From: Nesterenkonia sp. LB17
GTDB lineage: Bacteria > Actinomycetota > Actinomycetes > Actinomycetales > Micrococcaceae
Assembly (NCBI RefSeq): GCF_022565915.1
Contig: NZ_JAJOYX010000002.1
Coordinates: 380,293-444,292, forward strand
Length of the DNA stretch: 64,000 nt
Reading direction: 5' to 3'
This document shows, piece by piece, positions 17,387 through 25,782 of the stretch. Each line of letters opens with the position of its first letter. The stretch's first letter is position 1. A program made the position numbers and the translations under genes. The notes under the pieces are model-generated. The model made no database searches, was not told the DNA's origin, and saw only the letters and a program-made list of their open reading frames with translations.

Positions 17387-17669
17387 GCCAGGTCGACTGC
17401 GTCTGTCAACAGACGATGTACCAGTGTCAACTTGTTCGCGAATAGTGCCTCTTATACTGCGAAACGACAACGACAGCATGCCAGCAGTTTTCATCTGTCT
17501 CCAGGGCCAACCTGACATAATGTAGATTATCGGCGCTTAACTAGGTCCGCGCTAGCTGGCTTGTTCAGTTTTTGTCTTGTGTCACGGAATCTGGTCAATA
17601 TGACACAGAACCTGGCCTGTTACGATTTCTGCAAGGAATGTCACGCTATATGGCCACTCAGGAGAAAGC
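17387..17669. other. Probable transposon end region between two head-to-head tnsA genes
   Basis: This is the common upstream region of the complete tnsA (leftward) and the truncated tnsA (rightward). It is visibly AT-richer than its surroundings and carries short repeats: TGTCAAC twice around 17408 and 17430, and the TGTGTCA/TGACACA block listed separately. Tn7-like ends begin with TGT and hold several TnsB sites within about 150 bases of tnsA, so one or two element ends probably lie here. Exact ends were not resolved. Confidence 0.45.
17578..17619. repeat. TGTGTCA inverted repeat plus CAC-GAA-CTGG direct repeat, candidate transposon end
   Basis: TGTGTCA (17578-17584) is mirrored by TGACACA (17601-17607). 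In the same block CACGGAATCTGG is followed 21 bases later by CACAGAACCTGG (10 of 12 bases match). Another TGTCACG occurs near 17640. Starting with TGT and repeating at about two helical turns fits TnsB-binding sites at the end of a Tn7-like element. Assignment is inference. Confidence 0.4.
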
Positions 17670-18098
17670 ATGGCCAGCCAGACACCGCGTTCAATTTACT
17701 TCAACTCGACTGACCGTACCGTGATCTCATACCGGGTCGGATCGGAAGTTGTTGAACGCCCGATCACCCGCCAGCTTGCTAGGGTTGCTTTCGAGTCGGT
17801 CCTGCCCGTTCGCACGTTGCCCTCGTGGAAGGGCAAGAACGTGTACGAAGGCGACTACTGGTCGTCAACGACCCGCGGCTTTGTCCACCATGAGTCTCTG
17901 CTAGAGCGCGAGTACTTGATGGGTGCGGATTTTGACCTCTCGATCACCGCAATGTCTTGGCAGCCGTTCGTCCTTAGGTGGCCTCATGGCACCAAAGGTC
18001 ATCGCGGCCACGTCCCTGACCAACACCCATCTGCTAAGTGTTGCAATCACCGCAAGAACCCAAGGATGGTCTATCGGTCACCTCCCCAGCGAAGCTGA
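17670..18098 (+). pseudogene. Truncated second TnsA-like gene
   Basis: ATG 17670 is preceded by AGGAG at 17660-17664. The first 110 or so residues clearly align with the neighbouring TnsA: KGKNVYEGDYWSSTT against QGKRNYEGLWWSSTT, and ESLLEREYLMGADFD against ESLLERQYLLTADHD. The similarity runs to GHVPDQ at about 18027, exactly where the catalytic Asp segment should continue as DFFAR. It then ends, and the remaining 25 or so residues are unrelated. The catalytic Glu is present but the C-terminal half is gone. This is the fossil of another, differently diverged Tn7-like element pointing the other way. Confidence 0.75.
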
Positions 18099-18142
18099 GT
18101 CTGGCCGATTCGCGCGTCCACGAAACCCACCCTGTAGCGCAA

Positions 18143-19432
18143 CTATCGGGCACTCTGACGTCGGGGCTCACTTGCGAATAATGCCGCGATCCCCACCAGC
18201 ACCGGAATCGACGCCAGCACCGCAGCCGCCAACGCATAGGACCCCAACACCCCATAGCCCAGAGGAAACACCACCGGGCCGAAAGCTGTGGACCCAACGG
18301 AGATCGTGGTGACGATCCCGCGGATCGCTCCAATATGCAGGGTGCCGAAGTAGTGGGTGAAAGCAGCTGCTTCCACAGTGCGCACCGCACCACCGGATGC
18401 GCCCAGTAGCGCGCCGAAACCGACCGTGGTCCAGGCGTCCTGGACCACGCTGAGCAGACCCATCGACCCTGCCAGAAGCGCCATGGAGAACATCACACCG
18501 AACTTCGGCCGGACCCGGTCAACAAGACTTCCGACACCGATGGTGACGACCAACGCCGCGATCGCCTGTGGGATGAAGTTCGCGGCCGCCTCCATGGCGG
18601 TGAGCCCTCGCTCCCCCAGCGCCGCGATCTGATGGAAATTCAATCCCGTGCCAAGCATTCCTGACGAGGCAACGCCTGCGGTGATGATCCAGAAGATCGG
18701 CGTGTGCAGCGCCTCCCGTACCGTCCACTGGTGGATCGGGAACCCCCCCCCCCCCGCGATCCCGCCGCCTGCGGCTGTGGGTCCAGCCCCAGACACCGAG
18801 GTTGTCTCGCGGTCCACCTCGGACTCCAATTCCAGGGATGAATATCGTGCAGCCCGTCGTTGGTGGCGCAGGAAGAACCACCCCAAGGGCAGCACAATGG
18901 CCCACACGGCGAGGCCCTCGATCATCCACACAGTAGAGGTGCCCAGGTGTCGGATCATCCACTCCAGCAGCACCGGAGACATCGCGATACCCGCCGAGCC
19001 CACCGCAGTCTTGACCCCCAGCGCCAGCCCTCGCCGGCGAGTCACATACACCGCGACCGCGGTCGAAGCAGCCAACCCAAGCGCTCCTTGACCTGCCATG
19101 CGCAGTCCGATGAAGCCAAAGGTCAGTCCCTACAGGCTGGTCACCAGACTCAGCAGCATCAACACCCCACCGAAGAAGAATCCGACGACGATCATCACCG
19201 GGCCGACCCCGTAACGATCCAGGGCTCGGCCGATCAGTGGCATCGCGCAGGTGCCCAACAGAGTCGCGATCATGTAGCTGGTCGAGAGGGCGTTGCGGGA
19301 AATCTCCAGGTCAGCGAGCAGCGGCTCGGTGAACACCGCGATCGCGGCCGTCTGGCCCGGGGCGCTCATGATGGTCGCCAGCGCGGCCGCGGCCACGACC
19401 TGCCACGACGACCCAGCATGTACTCTGCTCAC
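18143..19432 (-). pseudogene. MFS transporter split by a nonsense codon
   Basis: The minus-strand frame starts at 19432 (MSRVHAGSSWQVVAAAAL) and reads four or so membrane helices of a major facilitator. It stops at TAG 19130-19132 after SLVTSL, then continues in the same frame with GLTFGFIGLRM to the end of a 12-helix protein at 18143. One base change (probably TGG to TAG) explains it. The central loop contains a 12-C homopolymer on the plus strand (18744-18755) coding for a Gly run. It is divergent from a merR gene. It would have been an OFA-like exporter/antiporter; substrate unknown. A sequencing error cannot be excluded. Confidence 0.8.
18744..18755. repeat. Poly-C tract of 12 bases in the MFS pseudogene
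   Basis: Twelve consecutive C on the plus strand (G on the coding strand) fall in the cytoplasmic-loop region AGGGGFPIHQW of the transporter. Tracts of this length slip readily, so it could phase-vary the gene or reflect a sequencing length error. At length 12 the frame is kept. Confidence 0.8.
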
Positions 19433-19478
19433 TCCAGACTCCCCTTAAAGTCTCCCCACGCAACGGCCCCCGTGTGAG

Positions 19479-19504
19479 GAACCTACCGTAAGGTGAGAGT
19501 AAGT
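19479..19504. promoter_or_regulatory. Possible MerR-family operator between MFS and merR
   Basis: The minus strand reads ACTCTCACCTTACGGTAGGT here. It shares ACTCT and CC-TTACG with the clear operator at 20041-20068 and is a partial palindrome. Placed between the divergent MFS pseudogene and merR, it would let the regulator control both. Weaker than the downstream site. Confidence 0.35.
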
Positions 19505-19638
19505 CGCGCGCCAGTCCGGCGTCAGTGGCGCAGCCCGGCCACACTCATGACCACACCCAGCCCGGAACCATAACGGAGCCACAACGGAGCCACAGGGCGG
19601 CGTTGCTAAAGTGGTGGGCCACGATGCAGGGAGGCCAC

Positions 19639-20019
19639 ATGTCAGAGAATCTGACCGATACCCAGATGCATATCGGTGAGCTCGCTGAACGCACCGGACT
19701 CTCCCTGAGGACCATCCGCCACTACGGCGATATCGGGCTGCTGCCAGCGACCAGCCGCACCGAGGGCGGATTCCGGGTCTACACCGAAGCCGACCTGGCG
19801 CGGCTCCAGCGCATCAATTACCTCAAGCCCCTCGGGTTCAGCCTCGAGGAGATCTCCGAGGTCGTCGGACTCCTGGACCTGGAATCCCTCACCCCTGATC
19901 AGCGCGACGCTGCAGAGTCAGCGCTGCACCGTGTGACCGAGGAACGCCGGAAACTCGCCGCCTACCTGGCCCAGGCGGAACACATCGTCGAGGACCTCGA
20001 GAGCAAGCTCACTAACTGA
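19639..20019 (+). CDS. MerR-family transcriptional regulator
   Basis: This is a 126-residue regulator. The N-terminal winged helix (HIGELAERTGLSLRTIRHYG, then GLLPATSRTEGGFRVYTEAD) is the MerR signature; LARLQRINYLKPLGFSLEEI and a long C-terminal coiled-coil helix for dimerisation follow. No Cys pair is present, so metal sensing as in MerR proper is unlikely. ATG 19639 was chosen over upstream starts because GGGAGG lies 5 bases ahead. It is followed by a palindromic operator with 19-base promoter spacing upstream of the SulP gene, so it probably activates that gene, and it may also control the divergent MFS gene. Confidence 0.9.
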   Translation: MSENLTDTQMHIGELAERTGLSLRTIRHYGDIGLLPATSRTEGGFRVYTEADLARLQRINYLKPLGFSLEEISEVVGLLDLESLTPDQRDAAESALHRVTEERRKLAAYLAQAEHIVEDLESKLTN

Positions 20020-20036
20020 GACTTTCGTCACAGATC

Positions 20037-20068
20037 TTGTAACTCTACCCTTACGTAAGAGTAGAGTT
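20037..20068 (+). promoter_or_regulatory. MerR-type promoter/operator of the SulP gene
   Basis: AACTCTAC (20041-20048), inner palindrome CTTACGTAAG (20050-20059) and GTAGAGTT (20061-20068) form a 28-bp palindrome with a single mismatched pair. It is overlapped by a -35-like TTGTAA (20037-20042) and a -10-like TAGAGT (20062-20067) with 19 bases between. That over-long spacing is the hallmark of promoters that MerR proteins activate by twisting DNA. It lies 123 bases before the sulP start. Confidence 0.65.
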
Positions 20069-20190
20069 GGCGCAGGCCGCGCGACCATGAACCGCTCGGA
20101 CTCCTCATTCTTTCAGCTCGCACCGTAGCGCGCACACTCGCAGACCTTGAACCCCGGCACTCCCGTGCCCACAACGCCGAACGGAGATTC

Positions 20191-21714
20191 ATGGCCGCCT
20201 CCACTGTCGCGCCACATGCTGAGATCACCCCCGAGGAACGCCAGTCCGTTCTTCGCACGCTGAAGTCCCCGCGCCTGCTCAAGACCGAGATCCTCGCCGG
20301 GCTCGTCGTGGCGCTGGCGCTGATCCCCGAGGCCATCGCCTTCTCGATCATCGCCGGCGTCGACCCACGCATCGGGCTCTTCGCCTCCTTCACCATGGCG
20401 GTATCGATCGCCTTCCTCGGTGGACGCCCCGCAATGATCTCGGCCGCCACCGCGGCCACCGCGCTGGTGATCGCCCCGCTGGTCGCGAGCCACGGGCTCG
20501 ACTACTTCATCGCCGCGGTCATCCTCGCCGGCGTCTTTCAAGTAGTCCTGGGGGTCACCGGTGTTGCCAAGGTCATGCGGTTCATCCCCCGCTCGGTCAT
20601 GGTCGGCTTCGTCAACGCCCTGGCCATCCTGATCTTCACCTCCCAGTTCCCCGACCTCATCGGGGTCCCCTGGCTGGTCTACCCACTGGTCGCCCTGGGC
20701 CTGGTCGTCATCTACCTGCTGCCCCGGATCACCAACATCGTGCCCCCGCCGCTGGTGGCCATCGTGCTGATCACCGTCCTCGGCGTCGTCTTCGCGCTGA
20801 ACGTGCCCACCGTGGGTGACAAGGGCGAGCTGCCCCAGTCCATCCCCGAGCTGTTCATCCCGGATGTCCCGCTCACCATCGAGACCTTCCAGATCATCGC
20901 CCCCTACGCCCTGGGCATGGCCGCGGTGGGACTGTTGGAATCACTGATGACCGCCAAGCTGGTCGACGACGTCACCGACACCCGCTCCGGCAAGGTCCGT
21001 GAATCCTGGGGCCAGGGCGCGGCGAACATCATCACCGGCTTCTTCGGCGGCATGGGCGGCTGCGCAATGGTCGGTCAGACCATGATCAACGTGAAGGCCT
21101 CCGGGGCCCGCACCCGGATCTCCACCTTCATGGCCGGCATCTTCGTTCTCTTCCTGGCGGTTGCCCTGGGCGACATCGTCGCGATGATCCCGATGGCCGC
21201 TCTCGTCGCGGTGATGATCTTCGTCTCGGTCGCGACCTTCGACTGGCACAGCATCAAGCCCTCCACGCTAAAGATGATGCCCAAGTCCGAGACCGCGGTG
21301 ATGCTGGTCACCGTGATCGCCACCGTGTGGACGCATAACCTGGCCATCGGTGTGGGTCTGGGGGTGCTCACCGCGATGGTGCTCTTCGCCCGCCGGGTGG
21401 CTCACCTGGCCGCGGTGGAGCGCAGGATCGAGCAGCACTTCGGCGAGGAGATCGCCAAGTACGAGGTCATCGGTGAGCTGTTCTTCGCCTCCTCCAACGA
21501 CCTCTACACCCAGTTCGAATATGCCGAGGATCCCGACCACATCGTGATCGACATGTATGGCTCCCATGTCTGGGACGCCTCCACGGTGGCGTCTCTGGAT
21601 GCGATCACCGAGAAGTACTCCAAGTACGGCAAGCGGGTCGAGATCGTCGGCCTCAACACCGCAAGCGCTGCGCTGCACGAGCGGATGGCCGGCAAGCTCG
21701 GCGCCGGTCACTGA
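20191..21714 (+). CDS. SulP-family anion transporter with STAS domain
   Basis: This 507-residue membrane protein belongs to the SLC26/SulP family, which moves sulfate, bicarbonate or other anions. The start of the transport domain reads LLKTEILAGLVVALALIPEA, with the conserved early-helix Ala/Pro pattern. About 12-14 membrane segments follow, with PRSVMVGFVNALAILIF and GGMGGCAMVGQTMIN typical of the family. A C-terminal STAS domain spans about residues 400-500 (HIVIDMYGSHVWDASTVASL). ATG 20191 follows CGGAG. It sits behind a MerR-type operator and the merR gene. Substrate cannot be assigned. Confidence 0.92.
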   Translation: MAASTVAPHAEITPEERQSVLRTLKSPRLLKTEILAGLVVALALIPEAIAFSIIAGVDPRIGLFASFTMAVSIAFLGGRPAMISAATAATALVIAPLVASHGLDYFIAAVILAGVFQVVLGVTGVAKVMRFIPRSVMVGFVNALAILIFTSQFPDLIGVPWLVYPLVALGLVVIYLLPRITNIVPPPLVAIVLITVLGVVFALNVPTVGDKGELPQSIPELFIPDVPLTIETFQIIAPYALGMAAVGLLESLMTAKLVDDVTDTRSGKVRESWGQGAANIITGFFGGMGGCAMVGQTMINVKASGARTRISTFMAGIFVLFLAVALGDIVAMIPMAALVAVMIFVSVATFDWHSIKPSTLKMMPKSETAVMLVTVIATVWTHNLAIGVGLGVLTAMVLFARRVAHLAAVERRIEQHFGEEIAKYEVIGELFFASSNDLYTQFEYAEDPDHIVIDMYGSHVWDASTVASLDAITEKYSKYGKRVEIVGLNTASAALHERMAGKLGAGH

Positions 21715-21844
21715 TCACAGGGCACCTGTTGGTGAATTCCCCCGTGAATGGACTGCGCGGAAGCCTCGTGCGTGCCGTGACTGGCATGCGCGGGGCTTCT
21801 ACGCGGCCTGCCAGGCGATGCTTGCCCCGAGAAGAAGAGGACTC

Positions 21845-22042
21845 ATGAAGACGAAGACGATCACTGCGCTGGCGACCATAGCTTTGCTGACTCTCACCGG
21901 CTGCGATGCCCAGTCCGGCCCGGCCGACGAGGCGGAACCTGAGGAACAGGTCGAGAGCACGCCACCGGTCCTCGAAAGCGACACCGGCCCAGCAGACGAA
22001 GACGTAGAAGACATCGAGAACGAGGAAGAGTCTGCCAACTAA
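21845..22042 (+). CDS. Small acidic lipoprotein
   Basis: This is a 65-residue secreted lipoprotein. A Lys-Thr-Lys N-terminus and hydrophobic stretch (ITALATIALLTL) precede the lipobox LTGC (Cys20), the lipid attachment site. The mature part is very acidic, rich in Glu and Asp, with no recognised domain, so it may be a surface tether or truncated lipoprotein. ATG 21845 follows GAGGACTC. It lies 130 bases downstream of the SulP gene in the same direction, and a shared transcript is possible. Function unknown. Confidence 0.65.
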   Translation: MKTKTITALATIALLTLTGCDAQSGPADEAEPEEQVESTPPVLESDTGPADEDVEDIENEEESAN

Positions 22043-22079
22043 GCGGAAAGCTGACTCACCCGTTAGCTGACCGGCGTGT

Positions 22080-22093
22080 GTCTTCTAGAAGAC
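22080..22093. repeat. Perfect 14-bp palindrome GTCTTCTAGAAGAC
   Basis: A self-complementary 14-mer 37 bases after the lipoprotein stop and about 190 bases before the IS110 remnant. It could be an operator, a weak terminator or part of an IS target site; no T-run follows. Confidence 0.4.
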
Positions 22094-22279
22094 TTGTCCG
22101 TTCATCAGGGGGGTCGGACGGCACCCGCCTGGCCCGCGTCGGTAGCTAAATGAGAAGATTGTCAGCTCCTGGTCGAGCGTGACTCATCACAGTGCTGCCA
22201 CTCTGCGACCCTTCCCAGACTGGCAATGGCCGATGGCCGCCGCTGAACTCAGCCCACTGCGGAAAGGTCCGTGATTGCC

Positions 22280-22872
22280 ATGTCTATCGTCGCTCATTCA
22301 CACCCGTACATCGTGGGTGTTGACACCCACGCTCGGACCACGTCTACTCAATCCTCGCAGCGCATACCGGAACGCCACTGGAAACCAGATCGTTCCCCAC
22401 CTCTGCGGAGGGGATCGTGCGTGCCATCAGCTGGGTCAGCCGTCACACCGCAGCCGACGCCGACACCCTCTGGGTGATCGAAGGCGCGGCCTCCTACGGG
22501 GCGATCCTCACAGGCATCGTCGCTGCCCATGGCTACCCGGTCGCAGAGGCACCTCGGATGAATGCCAAGAATCGACGCGGAGTCGGTAAATCCGATGCCA
22601 TGCACACGTTCCGAATTGCCGCGGCTGCAAGGCCGTTGCTGGTCAAGGAGCTGCGTCGTCCTCGGTTGTGAGACGGTATCCGCCAAGGTGTCCAGATCCT
22701 AGTGACCGCCCGGGAATCCATGAGCAAGGATCGCACTCGCTCGGTCAACGCGCTCAACGCCCTGATGCGTGGCAATGACCTCGGACTTGATGCCTGCGAG
22801 AAACCGAATCCCCTTCAGATATCCGAGCAGGACGAAATCACCGTTCAGCAGATTGTGCTTTTGCCCCGCTGA
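22280..22872 (+). pseudogene. IS110-family transposase remnant
   Basis: This is the N-terminal DEDD nuclease domain of an IS110 transposase: YIVGVDTHART, ADTLWVIEGAASYGAIL and NRRGVGKSDAMHTFRIA carry the Asp, Glu and Asp. A single extra base near 22340 shifts the frame after GVDTHART. A TGA at 22669-22671 interrupts LRRPRL and DGIRQGVQIL. The C-terminal Transposase_20 domain with its catalytic Ser is missing; the frame ends at 22872. A dead fragment abutting the universal stress gene. Confidence 0.8.
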
Positions 22873-22884
22873 GGGAGAAGCGCG

Positions 22885-23661
22885 TCACCGAACTACGGCG
22901 ACGGGACACTGCGAATGCTGGAGAACTTCCTGGGTCACTGATCCCAGGAAGAGCGTGCTGAGAGGACTGCGTCCCCGAGTGCCGGTGACGAGAAGATCGG
23001 CCTCGCGGCTTGCCTCAGCGAGTTTCTCGGAAGCAACGCCCCGAACATGCTCGATCTCCAAAGGAACACCATTGAGCCGCGCCTCGGCGATCACCTGATC
23101 AACTTTTCCATCTGTGTGGCCATCGTGCTTGTGCACATGCATTGCAAGGATACGCCCACCGGTATCTCGGGCATGCCGCATGGCGAACTCCAACGCATGT
23201 TTGCTCGGCTCGGAGCCGTCTATCCCAACCACGATGAGACCAGCGCGGGGAGCATACGGCTCACGAACCACCACGACCGGCCCGGTGGCCTGACGAGTCA
23301 CGTGCTGGCTCACAGACCCATACACCATGCTCTGAAGCGGGCCATGCGTTCGCGCACCGAGCACAGTGAGATACGCATGCTTACTTTCACGCACGAGGGC
23401 CTCGCCCGGAGAATTGAGCACATTCGTGACTGAAGTCTGTGCCGCCTTTGCATCAGCCAGTAGCTGGTTCAACTCGTCGGTGACATGACCCGCCCGGAGG
23501 TGCTGAGGCACATCAGCCGCTCCCCGCACATGCAATGCTGAGACAATCACCTGCAGAGGGCGAGAAAGTTCAGCGGCAATATTGTCGGCCCAGGTCAGAG
23601 CGATTTTGCTGTGTTCTGATCCGCCATAGCCGAGGACAATTGCTCCTTCTGGTGTCATCAT
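22885..23661 (-). CDS. Universal stress protein, two UspA domains
   Basis: This is a 258-residue tandem universal stress protein. Domain 1 spans about residues 6-135 (IVLGYGGSEHSKIALTWA) and domain 2 about 145-258 (AGLIVVGIDGSEPSKHALEF). Each ends in an ATP-binding-like motif; domain 2 has GTRGRSPLSTLFLGSVTQEV, close to the G-2x-G-9x-G(S/T) signature. Such proteins bind ATP and help survival in hypoxia or stasis in actinobacteria. The ATG at 23661 is followed by a second ATG, so the start could be one codon later. It is flanked by IS remnants on both sides. Confidence 0.9.
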   Translation of the reverse strand: MMTPEGAIVLGYGGSEHSKIALTWADNIAAELSRPLQVIVSALHVRGAADVPQHLRAGHVTDELNQLLADAKAAQTSVTNVLNSPGEALVRESKHAYLTVLGARTHGPLQSMVYGSVSQHVTRQATGPVVVVREPYAPRAGLIVVGIDGSEPSKHALEFAMRHARDTGGRILAMHVHKHDGHTDGKVDQVIAEARLNGVPLEIEHVRGVASEKLAEASREADLLVTGTRGRSPLSTLFLGSVTQEVLQHSQCPVAVVR

Positions 23662-23781
23662 GGCCCAACCCTAACAGAACGTGAATGTTGCAAGGATTCA
23701 GTGAGAACGCTCCAACAGGCCTGATTCCCGCTGGAAGACTTACTCTAAGAGTTCTGAAGCGTCCCAGGTTTTCTGTCGCTG

Positions 23782-24120
23782 TTAGGCGGGCTGCGGCTCA
23801 CTCACACTAGCTGGGCAGTATGCGCGCGCGTACTCTGCCGGGGTCAAGTTTCTCCGCGTCCCGTGAAGCCTGCGATTGTTCCACCAATCGACCCAACCAG
23901 CGGTAGCGAACTCGACGTCTGCCAGCTGCCGGTAAGGGCCCCCGTAAAAGACATCGGTGCGGATGCACTCGGTCTTGAACACCCCAATGATGGACTCCAT
24001 GAAGCTGTTGTCATAGTGTCGCCAACGGTGCCGATCGAAGGGCGAATGCCCTCGATCTCTAGATGCTCGCTGAAGCGCACGGAGGTGAACTCGTCGCTGA
24101 TTGCGAGACACATGCACGAA
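23782..24120 (-). pseudogene. IS3-family transposase fragment
   Basis: The minus strand carries the C-terminal third of an IS3 OrfB. SDEFTSVRFSEHLEIEGIRP and SIGTVGD are in one frame; after a one-base loss near 24015-24020 the frame becomes YDNSFMESIIGVFKTECIR, continuing to WVDWWNNRRLHG and NLTPAEYARAYCP. It ends at TAA 23782. The catalytic Glu region is present but everything upstream is lost or too decayed to recognise. It differs from the IS at 11.3 kb. Confidence 0.75.
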
Positions 24121-24631
24121 GCCGCGATAAAGAACGCCTGATTGGGAATGCCTGGCGGGCGCTAAGGAGGATGGCGCCCCAAGCCCGGCGCTGAGATCGC
24201 TTGCTTGCGCCAGGAACGCGGAAACCCCGCGGCCGGAGTGTGAGGGAACACTGTTTCCGGACGCGGGATCTAGTGAATCACTCGCACCTTCAAGAGGTAG
24301 TCGCGACACTAGAGAGCTTTCTTGGACAAGCAGTGTTCGTGGCCTGGGTGCTCCCTGGAGCTAGCACGCGGGTAGCGCTAGGCTGCGAGAAGGATACGCA
24401 CGGAAGGGGATCCCTCACCGTGCACGATTCGGAGTCTCATTCGTTCGTGAGTCGTGAATATTCCGGGGACTGCGTGCGCACCGCCATGTCTCCGATTCGT
24501 GCGCGCCGTACGACCCGGCAGGAGCCGGACATCTGCGGAGAGCGCCACGGTGGGTCGGGCCGCTGGCGGTGTCGCGCGTGCTGGGTTAGGGTCGAAATGT
24601 AGTGTTTATATTAAACTAATTGTGGGGGCGC
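24121..24631. other. Intergenic region, nothing recognised
   Basis: About 500 bases between the IS3 remnant and the SdpI-like gene. Open frames here have no protein-like character. The AT-rich stretch at 24600-24622 (TATATTAAAC) just before the SdpI-like gene could hold its promoter. It is probably decayed mobile DNA. Confidence 0.4.
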
Positions 24632-24913
24632 ATGATGGCGGCAACGTTGATAGTGGGAATCTCATTGATTCTCATTGGGTTGGTCATGATGGCCCTTGGC
24701 GTTGCGACCAAGATGGAGAGATTGCCGATCAATCCATTGATCGGCATTCGTATACCGTCGACCATGGCTGATCCGGAAACATGGACTCGTTCACACAAGG
24801 CGGTATGGGTCTGGACGACTGTCTCAGGTGCTGGTCTCTCAGTTTCCGGAGTCATAGTGCTTGTAACTCAGGACGACAGCGGCCTGTGGGGGGGCTACAG
24901 CACCGTGAGGTAA
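24632..24913 (+). CDS. SdpI-family small membrane protein
   Basis: This 93-residue protein has an N-terminal membrane helix (LIVGISLILIGLVMMALG), the SdpI C-terminal motif RLPINPLIGIRIPSTMADPE with a following AHK-like segment (SHKAVWVW), and a second helix (GAGLSVSGVIVLV). In Bacillus SdpI gives immunity to the SdpC toxin; actinobacterial homologues are mostly uncharacterised. It is short for the family and ends soon after the second helix, so it may be C-terminally truncated. ATG 24632 follows a GGGGG run; TTG 24620 is an alternative start. Confidence 0.7.
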   Translation: MMAATLIVGISLILIGLVMMALGVATKMERLPINPLIGIRIPSTMADPETWTRSHKAVWVWTTVSGAGLSVSGVIVLVTQDDSGLWGGYSTVR

Positions 24914-25209
24914 GCCCGTGTTTCTCCTTGTCCTCTGGTGATCGGAATCGCTGGTAAGCGGGTAGCAGACATTCGTCCGGTGCTTCCGCTGCCGCCGAGG
25001 GAACCGACCAACAACCCCCAAGCTTCTATAAGAGCGGTATTTTTTTGGTGTCCGGTCATCTGTCTGAGGAAACCACCGAAGCGTTGGGCGAGTCGCGCAT
25101 CGGCGACTCGCTTGCGGGTGTGCGTTGAACGATCGGTTTACGGGTAGCGATGGCGATCCATCAAAGGACGTGACGAGCGCCGCCGTATTCCACGGTGTAC
25201 CTTGAGTTC
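24914..25209. other. Intergenic region with one hairpin
   Basis: About 300 bases with no gene. GCGAGTCG and CGACTCGC near 25088-25111 form an 8-bp stem around a short loop, without a T-run after it. An unrelated run of T lies at about 25041-25047. Confidence 0.4.
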
Positions 25210-25434
25210 ATGGAGCTCACTGCGATCGTCATCGTTATCGGCGCCGCGCTCACGATCGCGGTCCTTGCGTTCATTGTCATCGCACTGGTTCAGGTTGGCC
25301 GTGAGCCGAACCTGCCCCTGCCTCTGCGCCTGCTCTGGGCCGTTGCGATCATCGCTTTCCCCGTGGTCGGATCTCTGGTGTGGTTCGGCCTAGGCAACCC
25401 GATCAACGATCAAGTCGCGCACAGTTTCTCCTGA
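25210..25434 (+). CDS. Small PLDc_N-like membrane protein
   Basis: From ATG 25210 it has 74 residues (GTG 25195 would add five). A first membrane helix (IVIVIGAALTIAVLAFIVIA) is followed by PLPLRLLWAVAIIAFPVVG and SLVWFGLG. This is the LLWxxxxxxxPxxGxxxWF signature of the phospholipase D nuclease N-terminal (PLDc_N) family of small actinobacterial membrane proteins. Role unknown. Its 3' end overlaps the convergent hypothetical gene by 45 bases. Confidence 0.7.
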   Translation: MELTAIVIVIGAALTIAVLAFIVIALVQVGREPNLPLPLRLLWAVAIIAFPVVGSLVWFGLGNPINDQVAHSFS

Positions 25435-25782
25435 GTCGGTAGATTCGACCGTTGCTCTGACACTCGAGGCAACCGAGAAGCGATCGACTTTATAGGACAC
25501 TTGCGCAGTGGGCCGAGCGGTGAGTGCGTCGCAGTGCCGCCTGTATGCCTGTCGTACTGCTGCGTTGATGACGTCGATCATCGCAGCGCCCGTAAAGGGA
25601 GGTCTTGCGGGCACGTCGCAGCGTCCGCGAGCCCTGGAACGGCCACCATCGACCAGGACCCACCGCAGAAACTTCTCAATATCCCTGTACCCACGCCGCC
25701 GCACAATCTCTGTCCGCTTCCCGGCTGGCCTCTTTCTAGGCTCTTCAGCTTTGAGCGCGGTCCGGGTGTAGCCACTGTCCAT
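25390..25782 (-). CDS. Hypothetical protein coupled to the rhomboid gene
   Basis: This is a 130-residue protein starting at ATG 25782, which overlaps the rhomboid stop as TGATG and has GAGGAGGTGA just upstream. The sequence is basic in the N-terminal half (EEPRKRPAGKRTEIVRRRGY) and ends with a strand/helix part (VESTDSGETVRDLIVDRVA). No family was recognised. The translational coupling and Shine-Dalgarno support it; the 45-base tail overlap with the convergent PLDc_N-like gene is a mild argument against. Confidence 0.55.
   Translation of the reverse strand: MDSGYTRTALKAEEPRKRPAGKRTEIVRRRGYRDIEKFLRWVLVDGGRSRARGRCDVPARPPFTGAAMIDVINAAVRQAYRRHCDALTARPTAQVSYKVDRFSVASSVRATVESTDSGETVRDLIVDRVA

Noticed and set aside
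9671-18098. A CRISPR-associated transposon (CAST)
   Set aside because: TnsABC and TniQ are present, but no Cas gene, no repeat-spacer array and no guide-like repeats were seen in the window.
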